Positions 1 through 9,838 of a stretch of 32,615 nt of DNA are shown here, in pieces (the stretch's first letter is position 1; the number at the start of each line of letters is the position of its first letter). The stretch spans positions 1 through 32,615 of the forward strand of contig JARDZO010000095.1 in NCBI GenBank assembly GCA_029240815.1. Reading direction: 5' to 3'. Position numbers and translations under genes: made by a program. The notes beneath the pieces are model-generated. The model was given only the letters and a program-made list of their open reading frames with translations, was not told the DNA's origin and made no database searches. The stretch is from Brevibacillus sp. (lineage in GTDB: Bacteria > Bacillota > Bacilli > Brevibacillales > Brevibacillaceae).

Positions 1-1047
1 CTGGTGGAAGCAGGGGCAAAAGTAATCCTGGCAAGCCATTTTGGCCGTCCTAAAGGGCAAGTAGTGGAAGAGATGCGTCTGACCCCGGTCGCTGCCCATT
101 TGACTACCCTTTTGGGCAAGGACGTAAAGAAGCTGGATGATTCCATCGGAGCAGAAGTGGAAGCAGCAGTGAAGGATATGGAAGCAGGAGACGTCATCCT
201 GTTGGAAAACGTGCGCTTCCATGCGGGAGAAGAAAAGAACGATCCGGAACTCGCGAAAAGCTTTGCAGCACTTGCTGATTTGTTTGTGAACGATGCTTTT
301 GGAACAGCGCATCGCGCTCATGCCTCTACAGCGGGAATCGCAGAATACATACCGGCTGTGGCAGGACTCTTGATGGAAAAAGAAATCCGCTTCATGGGTG
401 GAGCTCTTTCCCGTCCAGAGCGTCCGTTTACGGCGATTGTCGGCGGTGCGAAGGTCAAAGATAAAATAGCAGTCATCGAAAATCTGCTAACCAAAGTCGA
501 TCATCTGATCATCGGCGGCGGAATGGCAAACACGTTCCTCAAAGCGCAAGGCTTTCATATCGGTGCTTCTTTGTGTGAGGAAGACAAACTCGATTTGGCA
601 CGTACGCTGATGGAGCAGGCAAAAGAGCGCGGTGTGCAGCTGCTCATGCCAGTCGATGTCATCGTAGCAGACCGTTTTGCTGCAGATGCCCAAAAGCAGA
701 CCGTGACCATCGATGCAATCCCAGACGGTTGGATGGCACTCGATATCGGGCCGAAAACCGTAGAACAATACCATCAAGTAATTGTCGATTCCAAAACTGT
801 TGTATGGAACGGACCGATGGGTGTATTTGAAATGGATGCCTTTGCAGGGGGAACAATCGGCGTAGCGAAGGCGATGTCCGAATGCTCCGGTACGACCATC
901 ATCGGCGGTGGAGACTCGGTTGCAGCAGTAGAAAAAGCAGGCGTCGCCGAACAAATGACACACATTTCCACGGGCGGTGGTGCTTCCCTGGAATTCATGG
1001 AAGGAAAAGAACTGCCGGGCGTAGCGGTGCTTGCGGATAACGAATAG
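1..1047 (+). CDS. pgk: Phosphoglycerate kinase, 5' part cut off by the window
   Basis: Phosphoglycerate kinase transfers phosphate from 1,3-bisphosphoglycerate to ADP in the cytosol during glycolysis. The reading frame is open from the first base of the window, and 348 residues remain; the family is usually about 394 residues, so roughly the first 46 are missing upstream. Visible motifs are SHFGRPKG near the cut end, [25 protein letters not shown] in the N-lobe, [11 protein letters not shown] in the nucleotide-binding lobe, and the C-terminal GGGDSVAA and STGGGASLE loops. The gene stops 11 bases before tpiA and is evidently the upstream member of the glycolytic operon. The in-frame ATG at position 37 of the nucleotide sequence or nearby is not the start, since the conserved substrate-binding segment begins before it. 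Confidence 0.97.
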   Translation: MVEAGAKVILASHFGRPKGQVVEEMRLTPVAAHLTTLLGKDVKKLDDSIGAEVEAAVKDMEAGDVILLENVRFHAGEEKNDPELAKSFAALADLFVNDAFGTAHRAHASTAGIAEYIPAVAGLLMEKEIRFMGGALSRPERPFTAIVGGAKVKDKIAVIENLLTKVDHLIIGGGMANTFLKAQGFHIGASLCEEDKLDLARTLMEQAKERGVQLLMPVDVIVADRFAADAQKQTVTIDAIPDGWMALDIGPKTVEQYHQVIVDSKTVVWNGPMGVFEMDAFAGGTIGVAKAMSECSGTTIIGGGDSVAAVEKAGVAEQMTHISTGGGASLEFMEGKELPGVAVLADNE

Positions 1048-1058
1048 GGGGAGATCTC

Positions 1059-1817
1059 TTGAGAACACCAATTATCGCAGGGAACTGGAAGATGTTTAAA
1101 ACGATTGCCGAGGCGACTGCATTTGCACAGGAAGCCAAGGCGGGCAGCACAAAGGCTGGGGTGGACAAGGTAGTATGCGCTCCTTTTACCGCACTACCTG
1201 CATTGGGTCAGATCTTCTCCGGAACGGATATCGCCTTGGGCGCACAAAACATGCATTTTGAAGAGCAAGGTGCATTCACTGGAGAGATCAGCCCGAGCAT
1301 GTTGAAAGAAATCGGTGTAAAGTATGTCATCCTCGGACATTCCGAGCGTCGTCAGTATTTTCATGAGACAGACGAGACCGTCAATAAAAAAGTGCTGGCT
1401 GCATTAAAGCATGAACTGCTGCCAATCGTATGCGTCGGAGAAAGCCTGGAGCAGCGGGAAGCAGGCGAGACAGCAGCTGTCGTTCGTACGCAGACAGAGG
1501 GCGCTTTGGCTGGTCTGGATGCAGCGCAGCTAGCGGACGTCGTCATCGCCTACGAACCGATCTGGGCAATCGGAACAGGCAAGTCTTCTACAGCGGAGGA
1601 TGCCAACGAGACGATCGCAATCATTCGTCAGGTCATCGCCGAGCGCTTTGGTCAGGAGACGGCAGAGCAGGTTCGCATTCAATACGGTGGCAGCGTCAAA
1701 CCGGAGAACATCGCCAGCTACATGGCTCAACCGGATATCGACGGAGCACTGGTTGGAGGGGCGAGCCTGGTTGCAGACAGTTACTTGCAGCTCGTAAACG
1801 GAGCTTCGCAGCAATAG
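1059..1817 (+). CDS. tpiA: Triosephosphate isomerase
   Basis: This enzyme interconverts dihydroxyacetone phosphate and glyceraldehyde 3-phosphate. It has 252 residues, normal for the family. GNWKM (K11) is the substrate-binding lysine, GHSERR holds the electrophilic His94, [10 protein letters not shown] holds the catalytic base Glu166 and the mobile loop 6, and YGGSVK plus GALVGGASL bind phosphate. The start is a TTG at 1059, preceded by GGGGGAGAT; the conserved N-terminus [10 protein letters not shown] leaves no later start possible. It lies 11 bases after pgk and 12 bases before gpmI, so the genes are co-transcribed. Nothing odd is seen. Confidence 0.97.
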   Translation: MRTPIIAGNWKMFKTIAEATAFAQEAKAGSTKAGVDKVVCAPFTALPALGQIFSGTDIALGAQNMHFEEQGAFTGEISPSMLKEIGVKYVILGHSERRQYFHETDETVNKKVLAALKHELLPIVCVGESLEQREAGETAAVVRTQTEGALAGLDAAQLADVVIAYEPIWAIGTGKSSTAEDANETIAIIRQVIAERFGQETAEQVRIQYGGSVKPENIASYMAQPDIDGALVGGASLVADSYLQLVNGASQQ

Positions 1818-1829
1818 GAGGAGAAACAG

Positions 1830-3371
1830 ATGGCACATCGGCCGAAACCGGTTGCGCTACTGATTGTAGATGGCTTTGCCCTGCGTGACGAGACGTATGG
1901 CAACGCGGTGGCACAAGCGAAAAAACCGAACTTTGACCGTTACTGGAATCACTATCCCCATGCAACTCTGGAAGCGAGTGGGCTCGCGGTTGGTTTGCCT
2001 GAGGGACAGATGGGCAACTCTGAGGTTGGTCATCTCAACATCGGAGCAGGACGCGTGGTCTATCAAGACTTGACACGTATCACCAAATCGATCCGGGAAG
2101 GTGAGTTTTTTGAAAATGAAACCTTGCTGGATGCGTTCCGTCACGTAAAAGAAAACAACAAGCAGCTGCATCTGTTCGGATTGTTGTCCGACGGAGGCGT
2201 GCACAGCCATATTGCCCACTTGTTCGCGATTCTTGAGATGGCGAAGGAGCAAGACTATGATCGGGTCTACATTCACGGCTTCTTGGACGGACGCGACGTA
2301 TCGCCAGACAGTGCCGTAGGATACATCGAACAGCTGCAAGCCAAGATCGCCGAAATCGGAGTAGGGAAGATCGCTACGGTGCAAGGGCGCTATTATGCCA
2401 TGGACCGCGACAAGCGCTGGGAGCGGATCGAGAAAGCGTACCGCGCGATGGTGTATGCAGATGCTCCGCAGTATCAGGATCCGATTGTAGCAGTTAAAGA
2501 ATCGTACGAGAAGTCCATTATGGACGAATTCGTCATGCCAACGGTCATTGTAGATGACCAAGGTGCGCCTGTTTCCACCATTCAAGACGGCGATGCTATC
2601 ATCTTCTACAATTTCCGTCCTGACCGTGCGATTCAAATTTCACAGGCGTTTACGAACGAGGATTTCCGTGGATTTGATCGGGGAGAGAACCATCCGCGCG
2701 ATCTGCACTTCGTCTGCTTGACTCATTTCTCTGAGTCTGTAAGTGGATATGTAGCTTACAAGCCTTCCAACCTGGACAATACGCTCGGTGAGGTCCTTTC
2801 CCAACAAGGGCTCAAGCAACTGCGCATTGCTGAAACGGAAAAATATCCGCACGTGACGTTCTTCTTTAGTGGCGGACGTGAACAGGAGTTTCCGGGTGAG
2901 ACGCGCATTCTCATTCCTTCACCTAAGGTAGCGACCTACGATTTACAGCCGGAGATGAGTGCGATCGAGCTGACCGATGCGGTCGTAGCTGAGATCGAAG
3001 CGGACAATTTTGATGCAATCATCCTCAACTTTGCCAACTGTGACATGGTAGGTCACTCTGGAAAAATGGAGCCGACCATCAAGGCGGTAGAAACAGTAGA
3101 CACATGCCTGGGTCGGGTAGTTGAGGCAATCACAGCAAAAGGTGGCGTTGCGGTCATTACGGCCGACCACGGCAATGCCGATCTGATGCTGGATCCAAAC
3201 GGACGTCCGATCACTTCGCACAGTACGTACCCAGTGCCAGTCATCGTGACAAAGGAAGGCGCGACTCTGAGAGAAGACGGTATTTTGGCTGACCTTTCGC
3301 CTACATTGCTTGCGCTCTTGGGCGTCCCACAACCTACAGAAATGTCAGGCAAATCGTTACTTGCAAAATAG
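1830..3371 (+). CDS. gpmI: 2,3-bisphosphoglycerate-independent phosphoglycerate mutase
   Basis: This Mn-dependent enzyme converts 3-phosphoglycerate to 2-phosphoglycerate and in spore formers is the main mutase. It has 513 residues, the usual length. Asp14 (IVDGF) and the phosphorylated Ser64 in [12 protein letters not shown] mark the phosphatase active site shared with alkaline phosphatases. The transferase domain is inserted after that, with HGFLDGRDV, and metal ligands return near residues 444-450 (TADHGNAD) and in SHSTYPVP. An AGGAGGAG ribosome site stands just before the ATG. Mutases of this class in Bacillus are sensitive to pH through their Mn ions; that is family knowledge, not seen here. 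Confidence 0.97.
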   Translation: MAHRPKPVALLIVDGFALRDETYGNAVAQAKKPNFDRYWNHYPHATLEASGLAVGLPEGQMGNSEVGHLNIGAGRVVYQDLTRITKSIREGEFFENETLLDAFRHVKENNKQLHLFGLLSDGGVHSHIAHLFAILEMAKEQDYDRVYIHGFLDGRDVSPDSAVGYIEQLQAKIAEIGVGKIATVQGRYYAMDRDKRWERIEKAYRAMVYADAPQYQDPIVAVKESYEKSIMDEFVMPTVIVDDQGAPVSTIQDGDAIIFYNFRPDRAIQISQAFTNEDFRGFDRGENHPRDLHFVCLTHFSESVSGYVAYKPSNLDNTLGEVLSQQGLKQLRIAETEKYPHVTFFFSGGREQEFPGETRILIPSPKVATYDLQPEMSAIELTDAVVAEIEADNFDAIILNFANCDMVGHSGKMEPTIKAVETVDTCLGRVVEAITAKGGVAVITADHGNADLMLDPNGRPITSHSTYPVPVIVTKEGATLREDGILADLSPTLLALLGVPQPTEMSGKSLLAK

Positions 3372-3457
3372 CTCGCTCTGGCACAAACTGAAATGGTGCC
3401 TGCTGTAAGCTACGAATAAATGTGGGGAGACCCGCACGAAAAAAAGGAGATGGATGA

Positions 3458-4747
<1,290 letters not shown>

Positions 4748-4765
4748 AGAAGCGAAACGCATAAG

Positions 4766-4813
4766 AAAAGGGCTGTATCCACGAGGTTAACTACCGTGGA
4801 TGCAGCCCTTTTT
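4766..4813 (+). terminator. Rho-independent terminator after eno, also usable from the opposite strand
   Basis: An 18-bp stem, broken only by one G-U type pair, has arms at 4766-4783 and 4795-4812. It is followed by a short T run, and the complementary A run on the other side makes it bidirectional. It closes the glycolytic operon. The last codons of the convergent gene at 4791-5486 lie inside the hairpin, so one structure serves both. Confidence 0.93.
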
Positions 4814-5486
4814 CCTGTATCGAGTCGAGTCGCAAGCGAGGAATACGCGGCCGGACGGGAAAAGGATGGAGGCGAGGCGTACCATTCTTGGCCATGAGTT
4901 CCAGCTGGACGTGTGCCTCTACGATGATTTCCTGGCAGAGAAACAATTCTAGCTCGATCATGCCATTCGCCAAAAAGCCGGTAAAGGGAAGGCATTCACC
5001 GGTAGCGATCCGACACAGGATGTTTTTCTCATCCAATGGCTCTGGCAAGCAAACGACAATCTCATGTTCCATTTGTATTGTAGGTGAAAAATCAAAAAGC
5101 AACCGGCAGTCCGCAAAGAAAAAGAGGGTCACGTTCGTCTGGAACAGTGTACTGACAATACCAACAGGAACCATATTGCCTCTCACGTTGATCTTGGTTT
5201 TGTGAGGAGAAGGGAGTGCACAGCAGGAACGATCCTTGGAACGAGTAGGTGAAAATGGATCCAGACATTGCACGTAGATTTCTTGACCCGCGTCTAATGC
5301 TTCCTGCAATAGGTGACGGCAATGAACTGAGAGGGGGATCTTGAATCGCTCCCAACGAGTAGCCAGTAGCCAATCGTACACTTTTGGTACGCGGATGCAC
5401 GCTTCCCGTAGTTGATTGCGGAATGAGGGAAGAGTGGTAGGCGTTGTCGGCTGTTGCATTCCTATGATTGGTTGTACTTGATACAT
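4791..5486 (-). CDS. Hypothetical protein, possibly spore-associated
   Basis: This 231-residue protein has no catalytic motif I can name. It starts MYQVQPIIGMQQ, then carries ACIRVPKVYDWLL at about 28-41; a Cys-x-x-VPKVYDW segment is one I associate with uncharacterised proteins of spore-forming Bacillales. A later stretch, IELELFLCQEIIVEAHVQLEL (split here as IELELF / LCQEIIVEAHVQ), looks like a beta-rich repeat. There are no signal peptide or membrane segments. ATG 5486 is preceded by AGGGAGGATGTGCG, an excellent ribosome site. Upstream, at about 5530-5540 on the minus strand, CATACAATG resembles the -10 element of SigK promoters (CATANNNTA), with a poor CACC-like -35. It stands alone between two terminators. 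A mother-cell expressed coat or exosporium protein is an inference only. Confidence 0.7.
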   Translation of the reverse strand: MYQVQPIIGMQQPTTPTTLPSFRNQLREACIRVPKVYDWLLATRWERFKIPLSVHCRHLLQEALDAGQEIYVQCLDPFSPTRSKDRSCCALPSPHKTKINVRGNMVPVGIVSTLFQTNVTLFFFADCRLLFDFSPTIQMEHEIVVCLPEPLDEKNILCRIATGECLPFTGFLANGMIELELFLCQEIIVEAHVQLELMAKNGTPRLHPFPVRPRIPRLRLDSIQEKGLHPR

Positions 5487-5590
5487 CGCACATCCTCCCT
5501 TTCTACAGATTAATACAGACGATGCTACATTGTATGGGGAAAGCGAGGAAGGTGCCTAAGAGTTCACCCTTTGTGACAGCAAGAGTAAAT

Positions 5591-5626
5591 AAAAAATACT
5601 GCTCCCAGCAAAGGAGCAGTATTTTT
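5591..5626 (-). terminator. Bidirectional rho-independent terminator
   Basis: AATACTGCTCC (5595-5605) pairs perfectly with GGAGCAGTATT (5613-5623) around a 7-base loop, with A6 on one side and T5 on the other. On the minus strand it ends the siderophore permease/ATPase operon, 11 bases after its last stop codon. Confidence 0.93.
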
Positions 5627-5637
5627 GTGCGCAGGTA

Positions 5638-6465
5638 TTAAGAGAGCAGAGCAGGCTTTTTTTTCAGGACAGCAGCTGCCAGGCGGCTTTTGCTGTAAGG
5701 GATGCACATTGGAGTACCATACAGCGGGTCATTCGTGATCTGGCAATCCATATCAAACACGGTGCGTACGAGATCAGTCGTCAGAACGTTGTCTGGTGTG
5801 CCCTCGGCTACGACAGTCTGATTGTGGACTGCGACTATGTGATGCGCATAGCGGCAAGCGAGATTCAAATCATGCAGCACCATGACAATGGTGCGTTGCT
5901 CCGTTTCGTTCAGTTCGAACAGCAGATCCAGAATTTCGATCTGATGGGACATATCGAGGTACGTAGTCGGTTCATCCAGCAAAATGGTCTCCGTACCTTG
6001 TGCCAGTGTCATCGCGATCCATGCACGTTGACGCTGTCCTCCAGAGAGTGAGTCGACAGGGCGATTGGAGAGGGCGGTGAGCTGGGTAGCCTCCAGGGCG
6101 CGCGTCACCATCTTTTCATCTTCTTCCGACCATTGCTGAAGCCAGTTTTGGTAGGGATAACGACCTTGCTTGACTAGCTGGAGGACGGTCAAGCCTTCAG
6201 GAGCGGTCGGTCCTTGTGGCAAGATCGCTAGTCGTTTTGCCACTTCCTTGGTCGAACGCTTGGCGATTGATTCGCCCTCGAGCAGGATCGCACCCTCTTT
6301 TGGTTTGAGCAGGCGGGCCAAGGAACGAAGCAGCGTAGACTTACCGCTGCCATTGCTTCCGATAAAAACCGAAATTTTTCCGCGGGGAATATTCAGATCC
6401 AGCGCTTCAATGATATTGCGCTCTCCATAGGACAACGTGAGCTGACGGGTTTCCAGTGCTTGCAT
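5638..6465 (-). CDS. Ferric-siderophore ABC transporter, ATP-binding protein (FecE/FhuC type)
   Basis: This cytosolic ATPase powers import of an iron-siderophore complex through the two permeases encoded just upstream. It has 275 residues from the chosen start. The Walker A motif GSNGSGKST lies at about 37-44, the signature LSGGQ at 140-144, Walker B ILLDEP at 161-166 and the switch His at 198 (VLHDLN), all intact. The reading frame is open 40 codons further upstream, but ATG 6465 has the site AAGGAGACG and gives the normal N-terminus ([14 protein letters not shown]), so the longer form is rejected. It is the last of three minus-strand genes, 19 bases after the second permease. It is closest in type to YusV/FecE/FepC ATPases; the precise siderophore cannot be read from sequence. 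Confidence 0.93.
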   Translation of the reverse strand: MQALETRQLTLSYGERNIIEALDLNIPRGKISVFIGSNGSGKSTLLRSLARLLKPKEGAILLEGESIAKRSTKEVAKRLAILPQGPTAPEGLTVLQLVKQGRYPYQNWLQQWSEEDEKMVTRALEATQLTALSNRPVDSLSGGQRQRAWIAMTLAQGTETILLDEPTTYLDMSHQIEILDLLFELNETEQRTIVMVLHDLNLACRYAHHIVAVHNQTVVAEGTPDNVLTTDLVRTVFDMDCQITNDPLYGTPMCIPYSKSRLAAAVLKKKPALLS

Positions 6466-6484
6466 AATCGTTCGTCTCCTTCCA

Positions 6485-7516
6485 CTAGCGATTTCGATTT
6501 TTGTAAAGCAGGTAAATGAAAAACGGGGCGCCGACTGCCGAAGTAAAGACGCCAACCGGAATGTCGATGGGTGAAAAGGCAACACGGCCGATCAAATCGG
6601 CAATCAAGACAATCAAGGAACCAATAAAGGCTGATAATGGAAGGGCCCCACCAAAAGAGGGTCCGATCAACTGCTTGGCGATGTGTGGTGCCAGCAAAGC
6701 AACAAAGCTGATGTCTCCTCCTACTGAGACAGCCGTACCGGTCAACGCGGCACAAATGATCAGGAGGAGAAAACGATCCAGCTGGAGGAAGCTCCCCAAG
6801 CTGGTGGCGATATCATCCCCGAGTTGCTGGATGTTCACTCTTCTCGCAAGCAGGGCTGCGACCGCAATCAAAAGAACGATCCACGGTAGAATCATGACGA
6901 CATCATTCCAATCCACACCGTAGATGCTGCCTGTCAGCCAGAGCAAGGCTTTGTTTTGCAGGAGAAAAGGGCTGAACGTGATCAAGAGGGTAACGACGGC
7001 TCCTGCGGCGATTTTAATGCCTACCCCAATCAAAACGAGCCGCAATGGGGTCACGCCCTTTTTCCAAGCAAGCACATAGAGAAGAATTGTCGTAACCATG
7101 GCTCCGAGAAAGGCGACAGGAGGCAGCCACTTGATACTGACCGTTTCAAACAAGAGCAGAAACGAAACAGCCGCGACGGATGCCCCGCCTGAAATGCCAA
7201 GAATGTCCGGGGCAGCCAGTGGATTGCGTATGATCCCTTGCATGATGGCACCTGCAGCCGCTAGTGCAGCACCTACCAGAATCGCGATGATAATCCGCGG
7301 CATGCGGAACTGCTGGACAATCAGGGCATCTTGCTCCGTGCCAAAGCCGAGCAAAGCCTTTACGACGTCTAGCGGGCGGATGTACATCTCACCCATTCCC
7401 AGACTGACGACAGCCACCGCGATCGTCAGCAGCACGGCCAGGGAGGTGAAGACCACTGTTTTCTTATGTAATTGAACGGATGTTTTGCCAAAGCGTAGAG
7501 GCAGGTACTCTTTCAT
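6485..7516 (-). CDS. Iron-siderophore ABC transporter permease, FecCD family (second subunit)
   Basis: This integral membrane subunit forms half of the channel for siderophore import. It has 343 residues with about nine to ten hydrophobic segments, the FecCD pattern. Family landmarks are [41 protein letters not shown] near residues 95-115, and [20 protein letters not shown] with the ATPase-coupling loop near 270-290. Its ATG (7514-7516) overlaps the stop of the upstream permease in an ATGA arrangement, so the two are translationally coupled and probably made in equal amounts. It resembles the YfhA / FeuC side of such pairs. Confidence 0.93.
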   Translation of the reverse strand: MKEYLPLRFGKTSVQLHKKTVVFTSLAVLLTIAVAVVSLGMGEMYIRPLDVVKALLGFGTEQDALIVQQFRMPRIIIAILVGAALAAAGAIMQGIIRNPLAAPDILGISGGASVAAVSFLLLFETVSIKWLPPVAFLGAMVTTILLYVLAWKKGVTPLRLVLIGVGIKIAAGAVVTLLITFSPFLLQNKALLWLTGSIYGVDWNDVVMILPWIVLLIAVAALLARRVNIQQLGDDIATSLGSFLQLDRFLLLIICAALTGTAVSVGGDISFVALLAPHIAKQLIGPSFGGALPLSAFIGSLIVLIADLIGRVAFSPIDIPVGVFTSAVGAPFFIYLLYKNRNR

Positions 7517-8523
7517 TCTTTTTCCAGCCCCTTTCGTGCGACATAGATGAAGAACGGGATGCCGATGAGGGCTGTCATGACGCCAATAGGTACTTCAGCA
7601 GGCATCGCAATAAAGCGTGCAGCGATGTCTGATATAAGCAATAAAATGGAGCCGAGCAGACCGCTGTACAAAATTCCCCATGCCGTGCTGATTCCCACAA
7701 AATAACGAGCGAGGTGGGGAGTCACGAGACCGACAAATCCGATAGGCCCTGCAACGGCGACCGAACTGCCGGACAAAAGCACGATGACTACGCCGGTGAG
7801 AACTTTTACGAGCAGAGTTCTTTGACCCAAACCCTTGGCTACATCATCCCCCATGAGAAGTGTCTGAATGGGGCGAGCCAGCAAAAAGGCAGCGATCCAT
7901 GAAATCAGCATGTAAGGAAAAACAGCGGAGAGGTATTCGAGTTTTCTTCCGCCGATCGAACCAGCGAGCCAAAAGAGGACCTCGTCCGTTGCTTTTTCAT
8001 TCAATACCATCATGCCGTGCCGAACCGATCCTGCAAGAGCGGTGATCGCGGCACCAGCCAGCACGAGCTTGACCGGTGTCAGTCCATCCCGTCCCAAGGA
8101 GCCGAGCACGTAGACGATAAGACCTGCTACTGCAGAGCCAAGGAAGGCGATCCAGGTGAACTCGGTCAAGGAGCTGATACCAAAGAAGGTTACGGCGAAC
8201 ACGACGAAAACCGAAGCGCCAGCATTCAGACCAAACAGCTCTACATCTGCTACGGGATTTCTTGTCAAAGATTGTAACAGCATGCCTGCGACCCCGAGGC
8301 AAAAACCAACGGTGAGTCCATTCAGCACGCGCGGGACACGGACTTCTTTAATGACGATGTGCTCGTTTGTTCCATTGAAGTGTGTGTATGCATCGATAGC
8401 CGTTTGCCAACTGGTATCGATCACGCCAAAAACGAGGCTGGCATAGCTAAGATAAGTAAGAAGAAGGATAGCAGCGACTACTCCCAAAATTTTACGAAAA
8501 TTGCTAGACAACAAAGCATTCAT
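7513..8523 (-). CDS. Iron-siderophore ABC transporter permease, FecCD family (first subunit)
   Basis: This is the partner permease of the next gene, 336 residues, with multiple membrane spans. It shows VRVPRVLNGLTVGFCLGVAG, MLLQSLTRNPVADVELFGLNAGAS and GPIGFVGLVTPHLARYFVG, all FecCD landmarks. The frame is open 30 codons further upstream, but ATG 8523 has AAAGGATG eight bases away and yields the usual short cytosolic start, so it is preferred. It is the first gene of the operon; its promoter lies at 8613-8585, beside a Fur-like box. The binding lipoprotein is divergent, as in the yfiY / yfiZ-yfhA arrangement of Bacillus subtilis. Confidence 0.92.
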   Translation of the reverse strand: MNALLSSNFRKILGVVAAILLLTYLSYASLVFGVIDTSWQTAIDAYTHFNGTNEHIVIKEVRVPRVLNGLTVGFCLGVAGMLLQSLTRNPVADVELFGLNAGASVFVVFAVTFFGISSLTEFTWIAFLGSAVAGLIVYVLGSLGRDGLTPVKLVLAGAAITALAGSVRHGMMVLNEKATDEVLFWLAGSIGGRKLEYLSAVFPYMLISWIAAFLLARPIQTLLMGDDVAKGLGQRTLLVKVLTGVVIVLLSGSSVAVAGPIGFVGLVTPHLARYFVGISTAWGILYSGLLGSILLLISDIAARFIAMPAEVPIGVMTALIGIPFFIYVARKGLEKE

Positions 8524-8584
8524 GGCAGTTACATCCTTTAATAAGCGGTTTGCTTTCATTAGAGTGACAATAGTAACAAGGTTA

Positions 8585-8613
8585 AGTTTAGATGCAGGAA
8601 AGGGATGTGTCAA
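8585..8613 (-). promoter_or_regulatory. SigA-type promoter of the permease/ATPase operon
   Basis: On the minus strand TTGACA (8613-8608) is followed after exactly 17 bases by TAAACT (8590-8585). The first gene starts 61 bases downstream. A Fur-like box begins seven bases upstream of the -35 element. Confidence 0.75.
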
Positions 8614-8619
8614 TGATGT

Positions 8620-8634
8620 TGATAGTCATTATCA
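8620..8634. promoter_or_regulatory. Fur box 1
   Basis: TGATAGTCATTATCA matches the 7-1-7 Fur consensus TGATAATNATTATCA at 14 of 15 positions counting the free centre. It lies between the divergent promoters of the siderophore uptake locus, so iron-bound Fur would shut both. Confidence 0.85.
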
Positions 8635-8642
8635 ATTTCTTG

Positions 8643-8682
8643 TTGACTTCTTACAGGGATGACGGTAGGATAATCATTGTCA
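8643..8682 (+). promoter_or_regulatory. Promoter of the siderophore-binding protein with overlapping Fur box 2
   Basis: TTGACT (8643-8648), a 17-base spacer and TAGGAT (8666-8671) form a SigA promoter. GGATAATCATTGTCA (8668-8682) is a second Fur-like 7-1-7 box with two mismatches that covers the -10 element and start point. Further GAGAAT/GAGATT-like half sites run to about 8710. Confidence 0.78.
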
Positions 8683-8739
8683 TTGATGCTAATTCTCAAT
8701 CTCATTATGATTGTAAAAAGGGAAAGGGGTCCTTTCATC

Positions 8740-9762
8740 ATGTTTTCACGTACATATCGGACCACAGGCGGTAAAGCATTTTTTGCTGTCCTGATGGCCA
8801 TGCTGTTGATCGTTACCGGTTGCGGTGGTGGTCAGCAAGCGGCTGAGCAAAAGCCAGCCGAACAAAAGCCAACTGAACAAGCTGCCGGTAGCGCTGGCAA
8901 CACAGGCAGTTCTGATCAATCCATCACAGTCAAACACGCAATGGGTGAAACGATTATTAAAGGAACACCGCAACGTGTCGTTATGCTGACTACGCAAGGT
9001 GTTGAAACTTTGCTCGCACTGGGTGTAAAACCTGTCGGTGCTGTAGGTTCCTTTACTGATCCAACCACGTTCTACGATTTCGTAAAACCACAATTGGACG
9101 GTGTAAAAGTAGTCGGTTCTGAGTCTCAACCAAACCTGGAAGCGATCGCTGCACTGAAGCCTGACCTGATTCTGGGGATGAAATTCCGCCAAGAGAAAGT
9201 GTATCAACAACTGAGCGCAATTGCTCCAACCGTTTTCGTCGATGAGCCACGCGGCGACTGGAAAGCAAACTTCTCTCTGTTTGCTGAAGCTCTGAACAAG
9301 AAAGCAGAAGGCGAGAAAGTCATCGCTGACTGGAACAAACGCGTTGAGGAATTCAAAGCAAAAGCAGGCGACAAGCTGAAAACAGAAGTTTCCGTCGTGC
9401 GCTTCATGCCAGGTAAAGTTCGCATTTACTATAATGACACCTTCACTGGGGCCATCTTCAAAGATCTCGGCCTGGCTCGTCCAGCTTCCCAAAACAAGGA
9501 AGAGTTCGCAGCTGAAGTAACAAAAGAACGTATTCCAGAAATGGACGGCGATATCTTGTTCTACTTCACTTACGAAACTGGAAAAGGCGAAGCGTCCAAA
9601 CTGGAACAAGAATGGACTAACGATTCCCTCTGGAAAAACCTGAATGTAGTAAAAGCAGGCAAAGCGTTTAAAGTGGATGACACCATCTGGAACACGTCCG
9701 GTGGCGTAATCGCAGCAAATAAAGTACTGGATGAGCTGGAAGGCTACATCATCGGTAAATAA
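8740..9762 (+). CDS. Iron-siderophore-binding lipoprotein
   Basis: This is a lipid-anchored extracellular binding protein that captures a ferric siderophore and delivers it to the FecCD permeases. It has 340 residues. A signal peptide (FFAVLMAMLLIVTGC) ends at lipobox Cys28, followed by a Gln/Glu/Pro-rich linker (about 30-60) with EQKP repeats. The mature part has the class III binding-protein pattern: GTPQRVVMLTTQGVETLLALG, then PNLEAIAALKPDLILG, and a C-terminal lobe ending LDELEGYIIGK. The frame runs 21 codons further upstream, but ATG 8740 follows GGAAAGGGG and begins directly before the signal peptide. It is divergent from the permease operon and under Fur-like control. FeuA/YfiY/YfmC-type proteins are the nearest I recognise. 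Confidence 0.93.
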   Translation: MFSRTYRTTGGKAFFAVLMAMLLIVTGCGGGQQAAEQKPAEQKPTEQAAGSAGNTGSSDQSITVKHAMGETIIKGTPQRVVMLTTQGVETLLALGVKPVGAVGSFTDPTTFYDFVKPQLDGVKVVGSESQPNLEAIAALKPDLILGMKFRQEKVYQQLSAIAPTVFVDEPRGDWKANFSLFAEALNKKAEGEKVIADWNKRVEEFKAKAGDKLKTEVSVVRFMPGKVRIYYNDTFTGAIFKDLGLARPASQNKEEFAAEVTKERIPEMDGDILFYFTYETGKGEASKLEQEWTNDSLWKNLNVVKAGKAFKVDDTIWNTSGGVIAANKVLDELEGYIIGK

Positions 9763-9771
9763 GGAAAAAAT

Positions 9772-9816
9772 GAAGAAGACGACTGGAGCGAGCGGGCTCT
9801 GGTCGTCTTCTTTTTA
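9772..9816 (+). terminator. Terminator after the siderophore-binding protein gene
   Basis: AAGAAGACGAC (from 9774) pairs with GTCGTCTTCTT (to about 9813), with an inner GAGC/GCTC helix, followed by a T run. It lies about 10 bases after the stop codon. Confidence 0.92.
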
Positions 9817-9838
9817 TATGCAGGGCTTTCATTTTATC

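Noticed and set aside
5092..5493. Alternative minus-strand frame beside the 231-aa hypothetical gene
   Set aside because: The 231-aa frame has the well-placed AGGGAGG site and a protein-like composition; this one is Ser/Arg-rich and overlaps it.
8746..9609. 287-aa open frame antisense to the siderophore-binding protein gene
   Set aside because: It has the same shadow composition; the plus-strand gene has a lipobox, family motifs and a regulated promoter.
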